From the NCBI RefSeq assembly GCF_052857255.1, contig NW_027526500.1, positions 186,001 through 250,000 of the forward strand: DNA of 64,000 nucleotides, read 5' to 3'. Below the pieces are notes generated by a model. The model was given only the letters and a program-made list of their open reading frames with translations. It had not been told where the DNA came from and did no database searches. A program made the translations under genes and the position numbers. Every line of letters begins with the position of its first letter. Position 1 is the stretch's first letter. This document shows positions 50,130 to 61,598 of the stretch, in pieces. Origin of the DNA: Amblyomma americanum (Eukaryota; Arthropoda; Arachnida; Ixodida; Ixodidae).

Positions 50130-53082
50130 CCTTTCGGTCTAAAACAGCTTGTTTCGTTGTATTAAGCACGAGTACATGCTTTTCGCGCAGTTAAAAGAGA
50201 AAAAGTTTTGACGAGTATCACGTGGACCACTTGTAATACCGATGTGTTGTGATTTAGCTCGTTTCGGTCTAAAACAGCTTGTTTCGCTGTATTAAGCAAG
50301 AATACATGCTTTTCGCGCAGTTATAAGAGAAAAAGTTTTGAAGCGTATCAGAGGAACACTTGTAAAACCGATGTGTTGTGATTTAGCTCGTTTCGGTCTA
50401 AAACAGCTTGTTTCGCTGTATTAAGCAAGAATACATGCTTTTCGCGCAGTTATAAGAGAAAAAGTTTTGACGCGTATCAGAGGAACACTTGTAAAACCGA
50501 TGTGTTCAGATTTAGCTCGTTTCGGTCTAAAACAGCTTGTTTCATTGTATTAAGCACGAATACATGCTTTACGCGCAGTTATAGAAGAAAAAGTTTTGAC
50601 GCGTATCAGAGACACTTGTAAAACCGATGTGTTGTGATTTAGCTCGTTTCGGTCTAAAACAGCTTGTTTCGTTGTATTAAGCAAGAATACATGCTTTTCG
50701 TGCAGTTATAAGAGAAAAAGTTGACGAGTATCACGTGGATACTTGTAAAACCGATGTGTTCAGATTTAGCTCGTTTCGGTCTAAAACAGCTTGTTTCGTT
50801 GTATTAAGCACGAATACATGCTTTTCGCGCAGTTATAAGAGAAAAAGTTTTGACGCGTATTAGAGAGACACTTGTAAAACCGATGTGTTGTGATTAGCTC
50901 GTTTCGGTCTAAAACAGCTTGTTTCGTTGTATTAAGCAAGAATACATGCTTTTCGCGCAGTTAAAAGAGAAAAAGTTTTGACGAGTATCACGTGGAACAC
51001 TTGTAATACCGATGTGTTGTGATTTAGCTCGTTTCGGTCTAAAACAGCTTGTTTCGCTGTATTAAGCAAGAATACATGCTTTTCGCGCAGTTTTAAAAGA
51101 AAAAGTTTTGACGCGTATCAGAGGAACACTTGTAAAACCGATGTGTTGTGATTTAGCTCATTTCGGTCTAAAACAGCTTGTTTCGCTGTATTAAGCAAGA
51201 ATACATGCTTTTCGCGCAGTTATAAGAGAAAAAGTTTTGACGAGTATCACGTGGATACTTGTAAAACCGATGTGTTCAGATTTAGCTCCTTTCGGTCTAA
51301 AACAGCTTGTTTCGTTGTATTAAGCAACAATACATGCTTTTCGCGCAGTTATAAGAGAAAAAGTTTTGACGCGTATTAGACACTTGTAAAACCGATGTGT
51401 TGTGATTTAGCTCGTTTCGGTCTAAAACAGCTTGTTTCGTTGTATTAAGCAAGAATACATGCTTTTCGCGCAGTTATAGGAGAAAAAGTTTTGACGAGTA
51501 TCACGTGGATACTTGTAAAACCGATGTGTTCAGATTTAGCTCGTTTCGGTCAAAAACAGCTTGTTTCGTTGTATTAAGCACGAATACATGCTTTTCGCGC
51601 AGTTAAAAGAGAAAAAGTTTTGACGAGTATCACGTGGAACACTTGTAATACCGATGTGTTGTGATTTAGCTCGTTTCGGTCTAAAACAGCTTGTTTCGCT
51701 GTATTAAGCAAGAATACATGCTTTTCGCGCAGTTATAAGAGAAAAAGTTTTGACGAGTATCACGTGGAACACTTGTAGTACCGATGTGTTGTGATTTAGC
51801 TCATTTCGGTCTAAAACAGCTTGTTTCGCTGTATTAAGCAAGAATACATGCTTTTCGCGCAGTTATAAGAGAAAAAGTTTTGACGCGTGTCACAGGGACA
51901 CTTGTGAAACCGATGTGTTCAGATTTAGCTCGTTTCGGTCTGAAACAGCTTGTTTCGTTGTATTAAGCACGAATACATGCTTTTCGCGCAGTTATAAGAG
52001 AAAAAGTTTAGACGCGTATCAGAGGAACACTTGTAAAACCGATGTGTTGTGATTTAGCTCGTTTCGGTCTAAAACAGCTTGTTTCGCTGTATTAAGCAAG
52101 AATACATGCTTTTCGCGCAGTTATAAGAGAAAAAGTTTTGACGCGTATCAGAGGAACACTTGTAAAACCGATGTGTTCAGATTTAGCTCGTTTCGGTCTA
52201 AAACAGCTTGTTTCGTTGTATTAAGCACGAATACATGCTTTACGCGCAGTTATAGAAGAAAAAATTTTGACGCGTATCAGAGACACTTGTAAAACCGATG
52301 TGTTGTGATTTAGCTCGTTTCGGTCTAAAACAGCTTGTTTCGTTGTATTAAGCAAGAATACATGCTTTTCGCGCAGTTATAAGAGAAAAAGTTTTGACGC
52401 GTGTCACAGGGACACTTGTAAACCGATGTGTTCAGATTTAGCTCGTTTCGGTTTGAAACAGCTTGTTTCGTAGTAATAAGCAAGAATACATGCTTTTCGC
52501 GCAGTTATAAGAGAAAAAGTTTTGACGCGTATCAGAGGAACACTTGTAAAACCTTTGTGTTGTGATTTAGCTCGTTTCGGTCTAAAACAGCTTGTTTCGC
52601 TGTATTAAGCAAGAATACATGCTTTTCGCGCAGTTATAAGAGAAAAAGTTTTGACGCGTATTACAGAGACACTTGTAAAACCGATGTGTTGTGATTTAGC
52701 TCGTTTCGGTATAAAACAGCTTGTTTCGTTGTATTAAGCAAGAATACATGCTTTTCGCGCAGTTATAAGAGAAAAAGTTTTGAGTATCACGTGGATACTT
52801 GTAAAACCGATGTGTTCAGATTTAGCTCGTTTCGGTCTAAAACAGCTTGTTTCGTTGTATTAAGCACGAATACATGCTTTTCGCGCAGTTATAAGAGAAA
52901 AAGTTTTGACGAGTATCACGTTTAACACTTGTAATACCGATGTGTTGTGATTTAGCTCGTTTCGGTCTAAAACAGCTTGTTCCGCTGTATTAAGCAAGAA
53001 TACATGCTTTTCGCGCAGTTATAAGAGAAAAAGTTTTGACGCGTATCAGAGGAAAACTTGTAAAACCGATGTGTTGTGATTT
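50130..53082. repeat. Long-range copy of the 23.1-26.1 kb region
   Basis: Follows 23,066 onward at an offset of about 27,064 bp, with GTGGACCACTTG near 50,222, TTTTGAAGCG near 50,337, TTTCATTG near 50,541 and AAAAAGTTGACG near 50,716 in the same order. One monomer is missing near 52,100, changing the offset to about 26,939. Private changes are CAACAATACATG near 51,327, AAAAATTTTGACG near 52,260 and CGGTATAAAAC near 52,708. It shows that the same cassette was placed at distant points of the array. Confidence 0.8.
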
Positions 53083-56000
53083 AGCTCTTTTCGGTCTAAA
53101 ACAGCTTGTTTCGCTGTATTAAGCAAGAATACATGCTTTTCGCGCAGTTTTAAAAGAAAAAGTTTTGACGCGTATCAGAGGAACACTTGTAAAACCGATG
53201 TGTTGTGATTTAGCTCATTTCGGTCTAAAACAGCTTGTTTCGCTGTATTAAGCAAGAATACATGCTTTTCGCGCAGTTATAAGAGAAAAAGTTTTGACGA
53301 GTATCACGTGGATACTTGTAAAACCGATGTGTTCAGATTTAGCTCCTTTCGGTCTAAAACAGCTTGTTTCGTTGTATTAAGCAAGAATACATGCTTTTCG
53401 CGCAGTTATAAGAGAAAAAGTTTTGACGCGTATTAGAGAGACACTTGTAAAACCGATGTGTTGTGATTTAGCTCGTTTCGGTCTAAAACAGCTTGTTTCG
53501 TTGTATTAAGCTAGAATACATGCTTTTCGCGCAGTTATAGGAGAAAAAGTTTTGACGAGTATCACGTGGATACTTGTAAAACCGATGTGTTCAGATTTAG
53601 CTCGTTTCGGTCAAAAACAGCTTGTTTCGTTGTATTAAGCACGAATACATGCTTTTCGCGCAGTTAAAAGAGAAAAAGTTTTGACGAGTATCACGTGGAA
53701 CACTTGTAATACCGATGTGTTGTGATTTAGCTCGTTTCGGTCTAAAACAGCTTGTTTCGCTGTATTAAGCAAGAATACATGCTTTTCGCGCAGTTATAAG
53801 AGAAAAAGTTTTGACGAGTATCACGTGGAACACTTGTAGTACCGATGTGTTGTGATTTAGATCGTTTCGGTCTAAAACAACTTGATTCGCTGTATTAAGC
53901 AAGAATACATGCTTTTCGCGCAGTTATAAGAGAAAAAGTTTTGACGAGTATCACGTGGATACTTGTAAAACCGATGTGTTCAGAATTAGCTCGTTTCGGT
54001 CTAAAGCAGCTTGTTTCGTTGTATTAAGCAAGAATACATGCTTTTCGTGCAGTTATAAGAGAAAAAGTTTTGACGCGTATTAGAGAGACACTTGTAAAAC
54101 CGATGTGTTGTGATTAGCTCGTTTCGGTCTAAAACAGCTTGTTTCGTTGTATTAAGCAAGAATACATGCTTTTCGCGCAGTTAAAAGAGAAAAAGTTTTG
54201 ACGGGTATCACGTGGAACACTTGTAATACCGATGTGTTGTGATTTAGCTCGTTTCGGTCTAAAACAGCTTGTTTCGCTGTATTAAGCAAGAATACATGCT
54301 TTTCGCGCAGTTATAAGAGAAAAAGTTTTGACGCGTATCAGAGGAACACTTGTAAAACCGATGTGTTCAGATTTAGCTCGTTTCGGTCTAAAACAGCTTG
54401 TTTCGTTGTATTAAGCACGAATACATGCTTTACGCGCAGTTATAGAAGAAAAAGTTTTGACGCGTATCAGAGACACTTGTAAAACCGATGTGTTGTGATT
54501 TAGCTCGTTTCGGTCTAAAACAGCTTGTTTCGTTGTATTAAGCAAGAATACATGCTTTTCGCGCAGTTATAAGAGAAAAAGTTTTGAGTATCACGTGGAT
54601 ACTTGTAAAACCGATGTGTTCAGATTTAGCTCGTTTCGGTCTAAAACAACTTGTTTCGTTGTATTAAGCACGAATACATGCTTTTCGCGCTGTTATAAGA
54701 GAAAAAGTTTTGACGAGTATCACGTTTAACACTTGTAATACCGATGTGTTGTGATTTAGCTCGTTTCGGTCTAAAACAGCTTGTTCCGCTGTATTAAGCA
54801 AGAATACATGCTTTTCGCGCAGTTATAAGAGAAAAAGTTTTGACGCGTATCAGAGGAAAACTTGTAAAACCGATATGTTGTGATTTAGCTCGTTTCGGTC
54901 TAAAACAGCTTGTTTCGCTGTATTAAGCAAGAATACATGCTTTTCGCGCAGTTATAGGAGAAAAAGTTTTGACGCGTATTAGAGAGACACTTGCAAAACC
55001 GATGTGTTGTGATTTAGCTCGTTTCGGTCTAAAACAGCTTGTTTCGTTGTATTAAGCAAGAATACATGCTTTTGGCGCAGTTATAAGAGAAAAAGTTTTG
55101 ACGAGTATCACGTGGATACTTGTAAAACCGATGTGTTCAGATTTAGCTCGTTTCGGTCAAAAACAGCCTGTTTCGTTGTATTAAGCACGAATACATGCTT
55201 TTCGCGCAGTTAAAAGAGAAAAAGTTTTGACGAGTATCACGTGGAACACTTGTAATACCGATGTGTTGTGATTTAGCTCGTTTCGGTCTAAAACAGCTTG
55301 TTTCGCTGTATTAAGCAAGAATACATGCTTTTCGCGCAGTTATAAGAGAAAAGTTTTGACGAGTATCACGTGGAACACTTGTAGTACCGATGTGTTGTGA
55401 TTTAGCTCGTTTCGGTCTAAAACAACTTGATTCGCTGTATTAAGCAAGAATACATGCTTTTCGCGCAGTTATAAGAGAAAAAGTTTTGACGAGTATCACG
55501 TGGATACTTGTAAAACCGATGTGTTCAGATTTAGCTCGTTTCGGTCTAAAACAGCTTGTTTCGTTGTATTAAGCAAGAATACATGCTTTTCGTGCAGTTA
55601 TAAGAGAAAAAGTTTTGACGCGTATTAGAGAGACACTTGTAAAACCGATGTGTTGTGATTAGCTCGTTTCGGTCTAAAACAGCTTGTTTCGTTGTATTAA
55701 GCAAGAATACATGCTTTTCGCGCAGTTAAAAGAGAAAAAGTTTTGACGAGTATCACGTGGAACACTTGTAATACCGATGTGTTGTGATTCAGCTCGTTTC
55801 GGTCTAAAACAGCTTGTTTCGCGGTATTAAGCAAGAATACATGCTTTTCGCGCAGTTTTAAAAGAAAAAGTTTTGACGCGTATCAGAGGAACACTTGTAA
55901 AACCGATGTGTTGTGATTTAGCTCATTTCGGTCTAAAACAGCTTGTTTCGCTGTATTAAGCAAGAATACATGCTTTTCGCGCAGTTATAAGAGAAAAAGT

Positions 56001-57340
56001 TTTGACGAGTATCACGTGGATACTTGTAAAACCGATGTGTTCAGATTTAGCTCCTTTCGGTCTAAAACAGCTTGTTTCGTTGTATTAAGCAAGAATACAT
56101 GCTTTTCGCGCAGTTATAAGAGAAAAAGTTTTGACGCGTATTAGAGAGACACTTGTAAAACCGATGTGTTGTGATTTAGCTCGTTTCGGTCTAAAACAGC
56201 TTGTTTCGTTGTATTAAGCAAGAATACATGCTTTTCGCGCAGTTATAGGAGAAAAAGTTTTGACGAGTATCACGTGGATACTTGTAAAACTGATGTGTTC
56301 AGATTTAGCTCGTTTCGGTCAAAAACAGCTTGTTTCGTTGTATTAAGCACGAATACATGCTTTTCGCGCAGTTAAAAGAGAAAAAGTTTTGACGAGTATC
56401 ACGTGGAACACTTGTAATACCGATGTGTTGTGATTTAGCTCGTTTCGGTCTAAAACAGCTTGTTTCGCTGTATTAAGCAAGAATACATGCTTTTCGCGCA
56501 GTTATAAGAGAAAAAGTTTTGACGAGTATCACGTGGAACACTTGTAGTACCGATGTGTTGTGATTTAGATCGTTTCGGTCTAAAACAACTTGATTCGCTG
56601 TATTAAGCAAGAATACATGCTTTTCGCGCAGTTATAAGAGAAAAAGTTTTGACGAGTATCACGTGGATACTTGTAAAACCGATGTGTTCAGATTTAGCTC
56701 GTTTCGGTCTAAAGCAGCTTGTTTCGTTGTATTAAGCAAGAATACATGCTTTTCGTGCAGTTATAAGAGAAAAAGTTTTGACGCGTATTAGAGAGACACT
56801 TGTAAAACCGATGTGTTGTGATTAGCTCGTTTCGGTCTAAAACAGCTTGTTTCGTTGTATTAAGCAAGAATACATGCTTTTCGCGCAGTTAAAAGAGAAA
56901 AAGTTTTGACGGGTATCACGTGGAACACTTGTAATACCGATGTGTTGTGATTTAGCTCGTTTCGGTCTAAAACAGCTTGTTTCGCTGTATTAAGCAAGAA
57001 TACATGCTTTTCGCGCAGTTTTAAAAGAAAAAGTTTTGACGCGTATCAGAGGAACACTTGTAAAACCGATGTGTTGTGATTTAGCTCATTTCGGTCTAAA
57101 ACAGCTTGTTTCGCTGTATTAAGCAAGAATACATGCTTTTCGCGCAGTTATAAGAGAAAAAGTTTTGACGAGTATCACGTGGATACTTGTAAAACCGATG
57201 TGTTCAGATTTAGCTCGTTTCGGTCTAAAACAGCTTGTTTCGTTGTATTAAGCAAGAATACATGCTTTTCGCGCAGTTATAAGAGAAAAAGTTTTGACGC
57301 GTATTAGAGAGACACTTGTAAAACCGATGTGTTGTGATTT
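53083..57340. repeat. 33-monomer tandem block, copy 1 (4,258 bp)
   Basis: Unit of 33 monomers repeated immediately at 57,341-61,598 with a constant 4,258 bp offset. Anchors are AGCTCTTTTC at 53,083 (partner 57,341), CAGAATTAGC at 53,981 (partner 58,239), AAAGCAGC at 54,003 and 56,711 (partners 58,261 and 60,969), GCGGTATTAA at 55,821 (partner 60,079) and AAAACTGATG near 56,286 (partner near 60,544). The single-copy changes are shared, and I saw no difference at compared sites, so this may be the youngest duplication here. Confidence 0.93.
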
Positions 57341-60300
57341 AGCTCTTTTCGGTCTAAAACAGCTTGTTTCGCTGTATTAAGCAAGAATACATGCTTTTCG
57401 CGCAGTTTTAAAAGAAAAAGTTTTGACGCGTATCAGAGGAACACTTGTAAAACCGATGTGTTGTGATTTAGCTCATTTCGGTCTAAAACAGCTTGTTTCG
57501 CTGTATTAAGCAAGAATACATGCTTTTCGCGCAGTTATAAGAGAAAAAGTTTTGACGAGTATCACGTGGATACTTGTAAAACCGATGTGTTCAGATTTAG
57601 CTCCTTTCGGTCTAAAACAGCTTGTTTCGTTGTATTAAGCAAGAATACATGCTTTTCGCGCAGTTATAAGAGAAAAAGTTTTGACGCGTATTAGAGAGAC
57701 ACTTGTAAAACCGATGTGTTGTGATTTAGCTCGTTTCGGTCTAAAACAGCTTGTTTCGTTGTATTAAGCTAGAATACATGCTTTTCGCGCAGTTATAGGA
57801 GAAAAAGTTTTGACGAGTATCACGTGGATACTTGTAAAACCGATGTGTTCAGATTTAGCTCGTTTCGGTCAAAAACAGCTTGTTTCGTTGTATTAAGCAC
57901 GAATACATGCTTTTCGCGCAGTTAAAAGAGAAAAAGTTTTGACGAGTATCACGTGGAACACTTGTAATACCGATGTGTTGTGATTTAGCTCGTTTCGGTC
58001 TAAAACAGCTTGTTTCGCTGTATTAAGCAAGAATACATGCTTTTCGCGCAGTTATAAGAGAAAAAGTTTTGACGAGTATCACGTGGAACACTTGTAGTAC
58101 CGATGTGTTGTGATTTAGATCGTTTCGGTCTAAAACAACTTGATTCGCTGTATTAAGCAAGAATACATGCTTTTCGCGCAGTTATAAGAGAAAAAGTTTT
58201 GACGAGTATCACGTGGATACTTGTAAAACCGATGTGTTCAGAATTAGCTCGTTTCGGTCTAAAGCAGCTTGTTTCGTTGTATTAAGCAAGAATACATGCT
58301 TTTCGTGCAGTTATAAGAGAAAAAGTTTTGACGCGTATTAGAGAGACACTTGTAAAACCGATGTGTTGTGATTAGCTCGTTTCGGTCTAAAACAGCTTGT
58401 TTCGTTGTATTAAGCAAGAATACATGCTTTTCGCGCAGTTAAAAGAGAAAAAGTTTTGACGGGTATCACGTGGAACACTTGTAATACCGATGTGTTGTGA
58501 TTTAGCTCGTTTCGGTCTAAAACAGCTTGTTTCGCTGTATTAAGCAAGAATACATGCTTTTCGCGCAGTTATAAGAGAAAAAGTTTTGACGCGTATCAGA
58601 GGAACACTTGTAAAACCGATGTGTTCAGATTTAGCTCGTTTCGGTCTAAAACAGCTTGTTTCGTTGTATTAAGCACGAATACATGCTTTACGCGCAGTTA
58701 TAGAAGAAAAAGTTTTGACGCGTATCAGAGACACTTGTAAAACCGATGTGTTGTGATTTAGCTCGTTTCGGTCTAAAACAGCTTGTTTCGTTGTATTAAG
58801 CAAGAATACATGCTTTTCGCGCAGTTATAAGAGAAAAAGTTTTGAGTATCACGTGGATACTTGTAAAACCGATGTGTTCAGATTTAGCTCGTTTCGGTCT
58901 AAAACAACTTGTTTCGTTGTATTAAGCACGAATACATGCTTTTCGCGCTGTTATAAGAGAAAAAGTTTTGACGAGTATCACGTTTAACACTTGTAATACC
59001 GATGTGTTGTGATTTAGCTCGTTTCGGTCTAAAACAGCTTGTTCCGCTGTATTAAGCAAGAATACATGCTTTTCGCGCAGTTATAAGAGAAAAAGTTTTG
59101 ACGCGTATCAGAGGAAAACTTGTAAAACCGATATGTTGTGATTTAGCTCGTTTCGGTCTAAAACAGCTTGTTTCGCTGTATTAAGCAAGAATACATGCTT
59201 TTCGCGCAGTTATAGGAGAAAAAGTTTTGACGCGTATTAGAGAGACACTTGCAAAACCGATGTGTTGTGATTTAGCTCGTTTCGGTCTAAAACAGCTTGT
59301 TTCGTTGTATTAAGCAAGAATACATGCTTTTGGCGCAGTTATAAGAGAAAAAGTTTTGACGAGTATCACGTGGATACTTGTAAAACCGATGTGTTCAGAT
59401 TTAGCTCGTTTCGGTCAAAAACAGCCTGTTTCGTTGTATTAAGCACGAATACATGCTTTTCGCGCAGTTAAAAGAGAAAAAGTTTTGACGAGTATCACGT
59501 GGAACACTTGTAATACCGATGTGTTGTGATTTAGCTCGTTTCGGTCTAAAACAGCTTGTTTCGCTGTATTAAGCAAGAATACATGCTTTTCGCGCAGTTA
59601 TAAGAGAAAAGTTTTGACGAGTATCACGTGGAACACTTGTAGTACCGATGTGTTGTGATTTAGCTCGTTTCGGTCTAAAACAACTTGATTCGCTGTATTA
59701 AGCAAGAATACATGCTTTTCGCGCAGTTATAAGAGAAAAAGTTTTGACGAGTATCACGTGGATACTTGTAAAACCGATGTGTTCAGATTTAGCTCGTTTC
59801 GGTCTAAAACAGCTTGTTTCGTTGTATTAAGCAAGAATACATGCTTTTCGTGCAGTTATAAGAGAAAAAGTTTTGACGCGTATTAGAGAGACACTTGTAA
59901 AACCGATGTGTTGTGATTAGCTCGTTTCGGTCTAAAACAGCTTGTTTCGTTGTATTAAGCAAGAATACATGCTTTTCGCGCAGTTAAAAGAGAAAAAGTT
60001 TTGACGAGTATCACGTGGAACACTTGTAATACCGATGTGTTGTGATTCAGCTCGTTTCGGTCTAAAACAGCTTGTTTCGCGGTATTAAGCAAGAATACAT
60101 GCTTTTCGCGCAGTTTTAAAAGAAAAAGTTTTGACGCGTATCAGAGGAACACTTGTAAAACCGATGTGTTGTGATTTAGCTCATTTCGGTCTAAAACAGC
60201 TTGTTTCGCTGTATTAAGCAAGAATACATGCTTTTCGCGCAGTTATAAGAGAAAAAGTTTTGACGAGTATCACGTGGATACTTGTAAAACCGATGTGTTC

Positions 60301-61598
60301 AGATTTAGCTCCTTTCGGTCTAAAACAGCTTGTTTCGTTGTATTAAGCAAGAATACATGCTTTTCGCGCAGTTATAAGAGAAAAAGTTTTGACGCGTATT
60401 AGAGAGACACTTGTAAAACCGATGTGTTGTGATTTAGCTCGTTTCGGTCTAAAACAGCTTGTTTCGTTGTATTAAGCAAGAATACATGCTTTTCGCGCAG
60501 TTATAGGAGAAAAAGTTTTGACGAGTATCACGTGGATACTTGTAAAACTGATGTGTTCAGATTTAGCTCGTTTCGGTCAAAAACAGCTTGTTTCGTTGTA
60601 TTAAGCACGAATACATGCTTTTCGCGCAGTTAAAAGAGAAAAAGTTTTGACGAGTATCACGTGGAACACTTGTAATACCGATGTGTTGTGATTTAGCTCG
60701 TTTCGGTCTAAAACAGCTTGTTTCGCTGTATTAAGCAAGAATACATGCTTTTCGCGCAGTTATAAGAGAAAAAGTTTTGACGAGTATCACGTGGAACACT
60801 TGTAGTACCGATGTGTTGTGATTTAGATCGTTTCGGTCTAAAACAACTTGATTCGCTGTATTAAGCAAGAATACATGCTTTTCGCGCAGTTATAAGAGAA
60901 AAAGTTTTGACGAGTATCACGTGGATACTTGTAAAACCGATGTGTTCAGATTTAGCTCGTTTCGGTCTAAAGCAGCTTGTTTCGTTGTATTAAGCAAGAA
61001 TACATGCTTTTCGTGCAGTTATAAGAGAAAAAGTTTTGACGCGTATTAGAGAGACACTTGTAAAACCGATGTGTTGTGATTAGCTCGTTTCGGTCTAAAA
61101 CAGCTTGTTTCGTTGTATTAAGCAAGAATACATGCTTTTCGCGCAGTTAAAAGAGAAAAAGTTTTGACGGGTATCACGTGGAACACTTGTAATACCGATG
61201 TGTTGTGATTTAGCTCGTTTCGGTCTAAAACAGCTTGTTTCGCTGTATTAAGCAAGAATACATGCTTTTCGCGCAGTTTTAAAAGAAAAAGTTTTGACGC
61301 GTATCAGAGGAACACTTGTAAAACCGATGTGTTGTGATTTAGCTCATTTCGGTCTAAAACAGCTTGTTTCGCTGTATTAAGCAAGAATACATGCTTTTCG
61401 CGCAGTTATAAGAGAAAAAGTTTTGACGAGTATCACGTGGATACTTGTAAAACCGATGTGTTCAGATTTAGCTCGTTTCGGTCTAAAACAGCTTGTTTCG
61501 TTGTATTAAGCAAGAATACATGCTTTTCGCGCAGTTATAAGAGAAAAAGTTTTGACGCGTATTAGAGAGACACTTGTAAAACCGATGTGTTGTGATTT
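57341..61598. repeat. 33-monomer tandem block, copy 2 (4,258 bp)
   Basis: Second copy of 53,083-57,340. Sequence upstream of the two start points differs: ATCAGAGGAAAACTTG before 53,083 and ATTAGAGAGACACTTG before 57,341. Downstream of 61,598 it returns to CTCGTTTCGG, so both ends are well placed. Inside each copy, AAAGCAGC occurs twice, 2,708 bp (21 monomers) apart, which suggests an older duplication within the unit. Confidence 0.93.
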
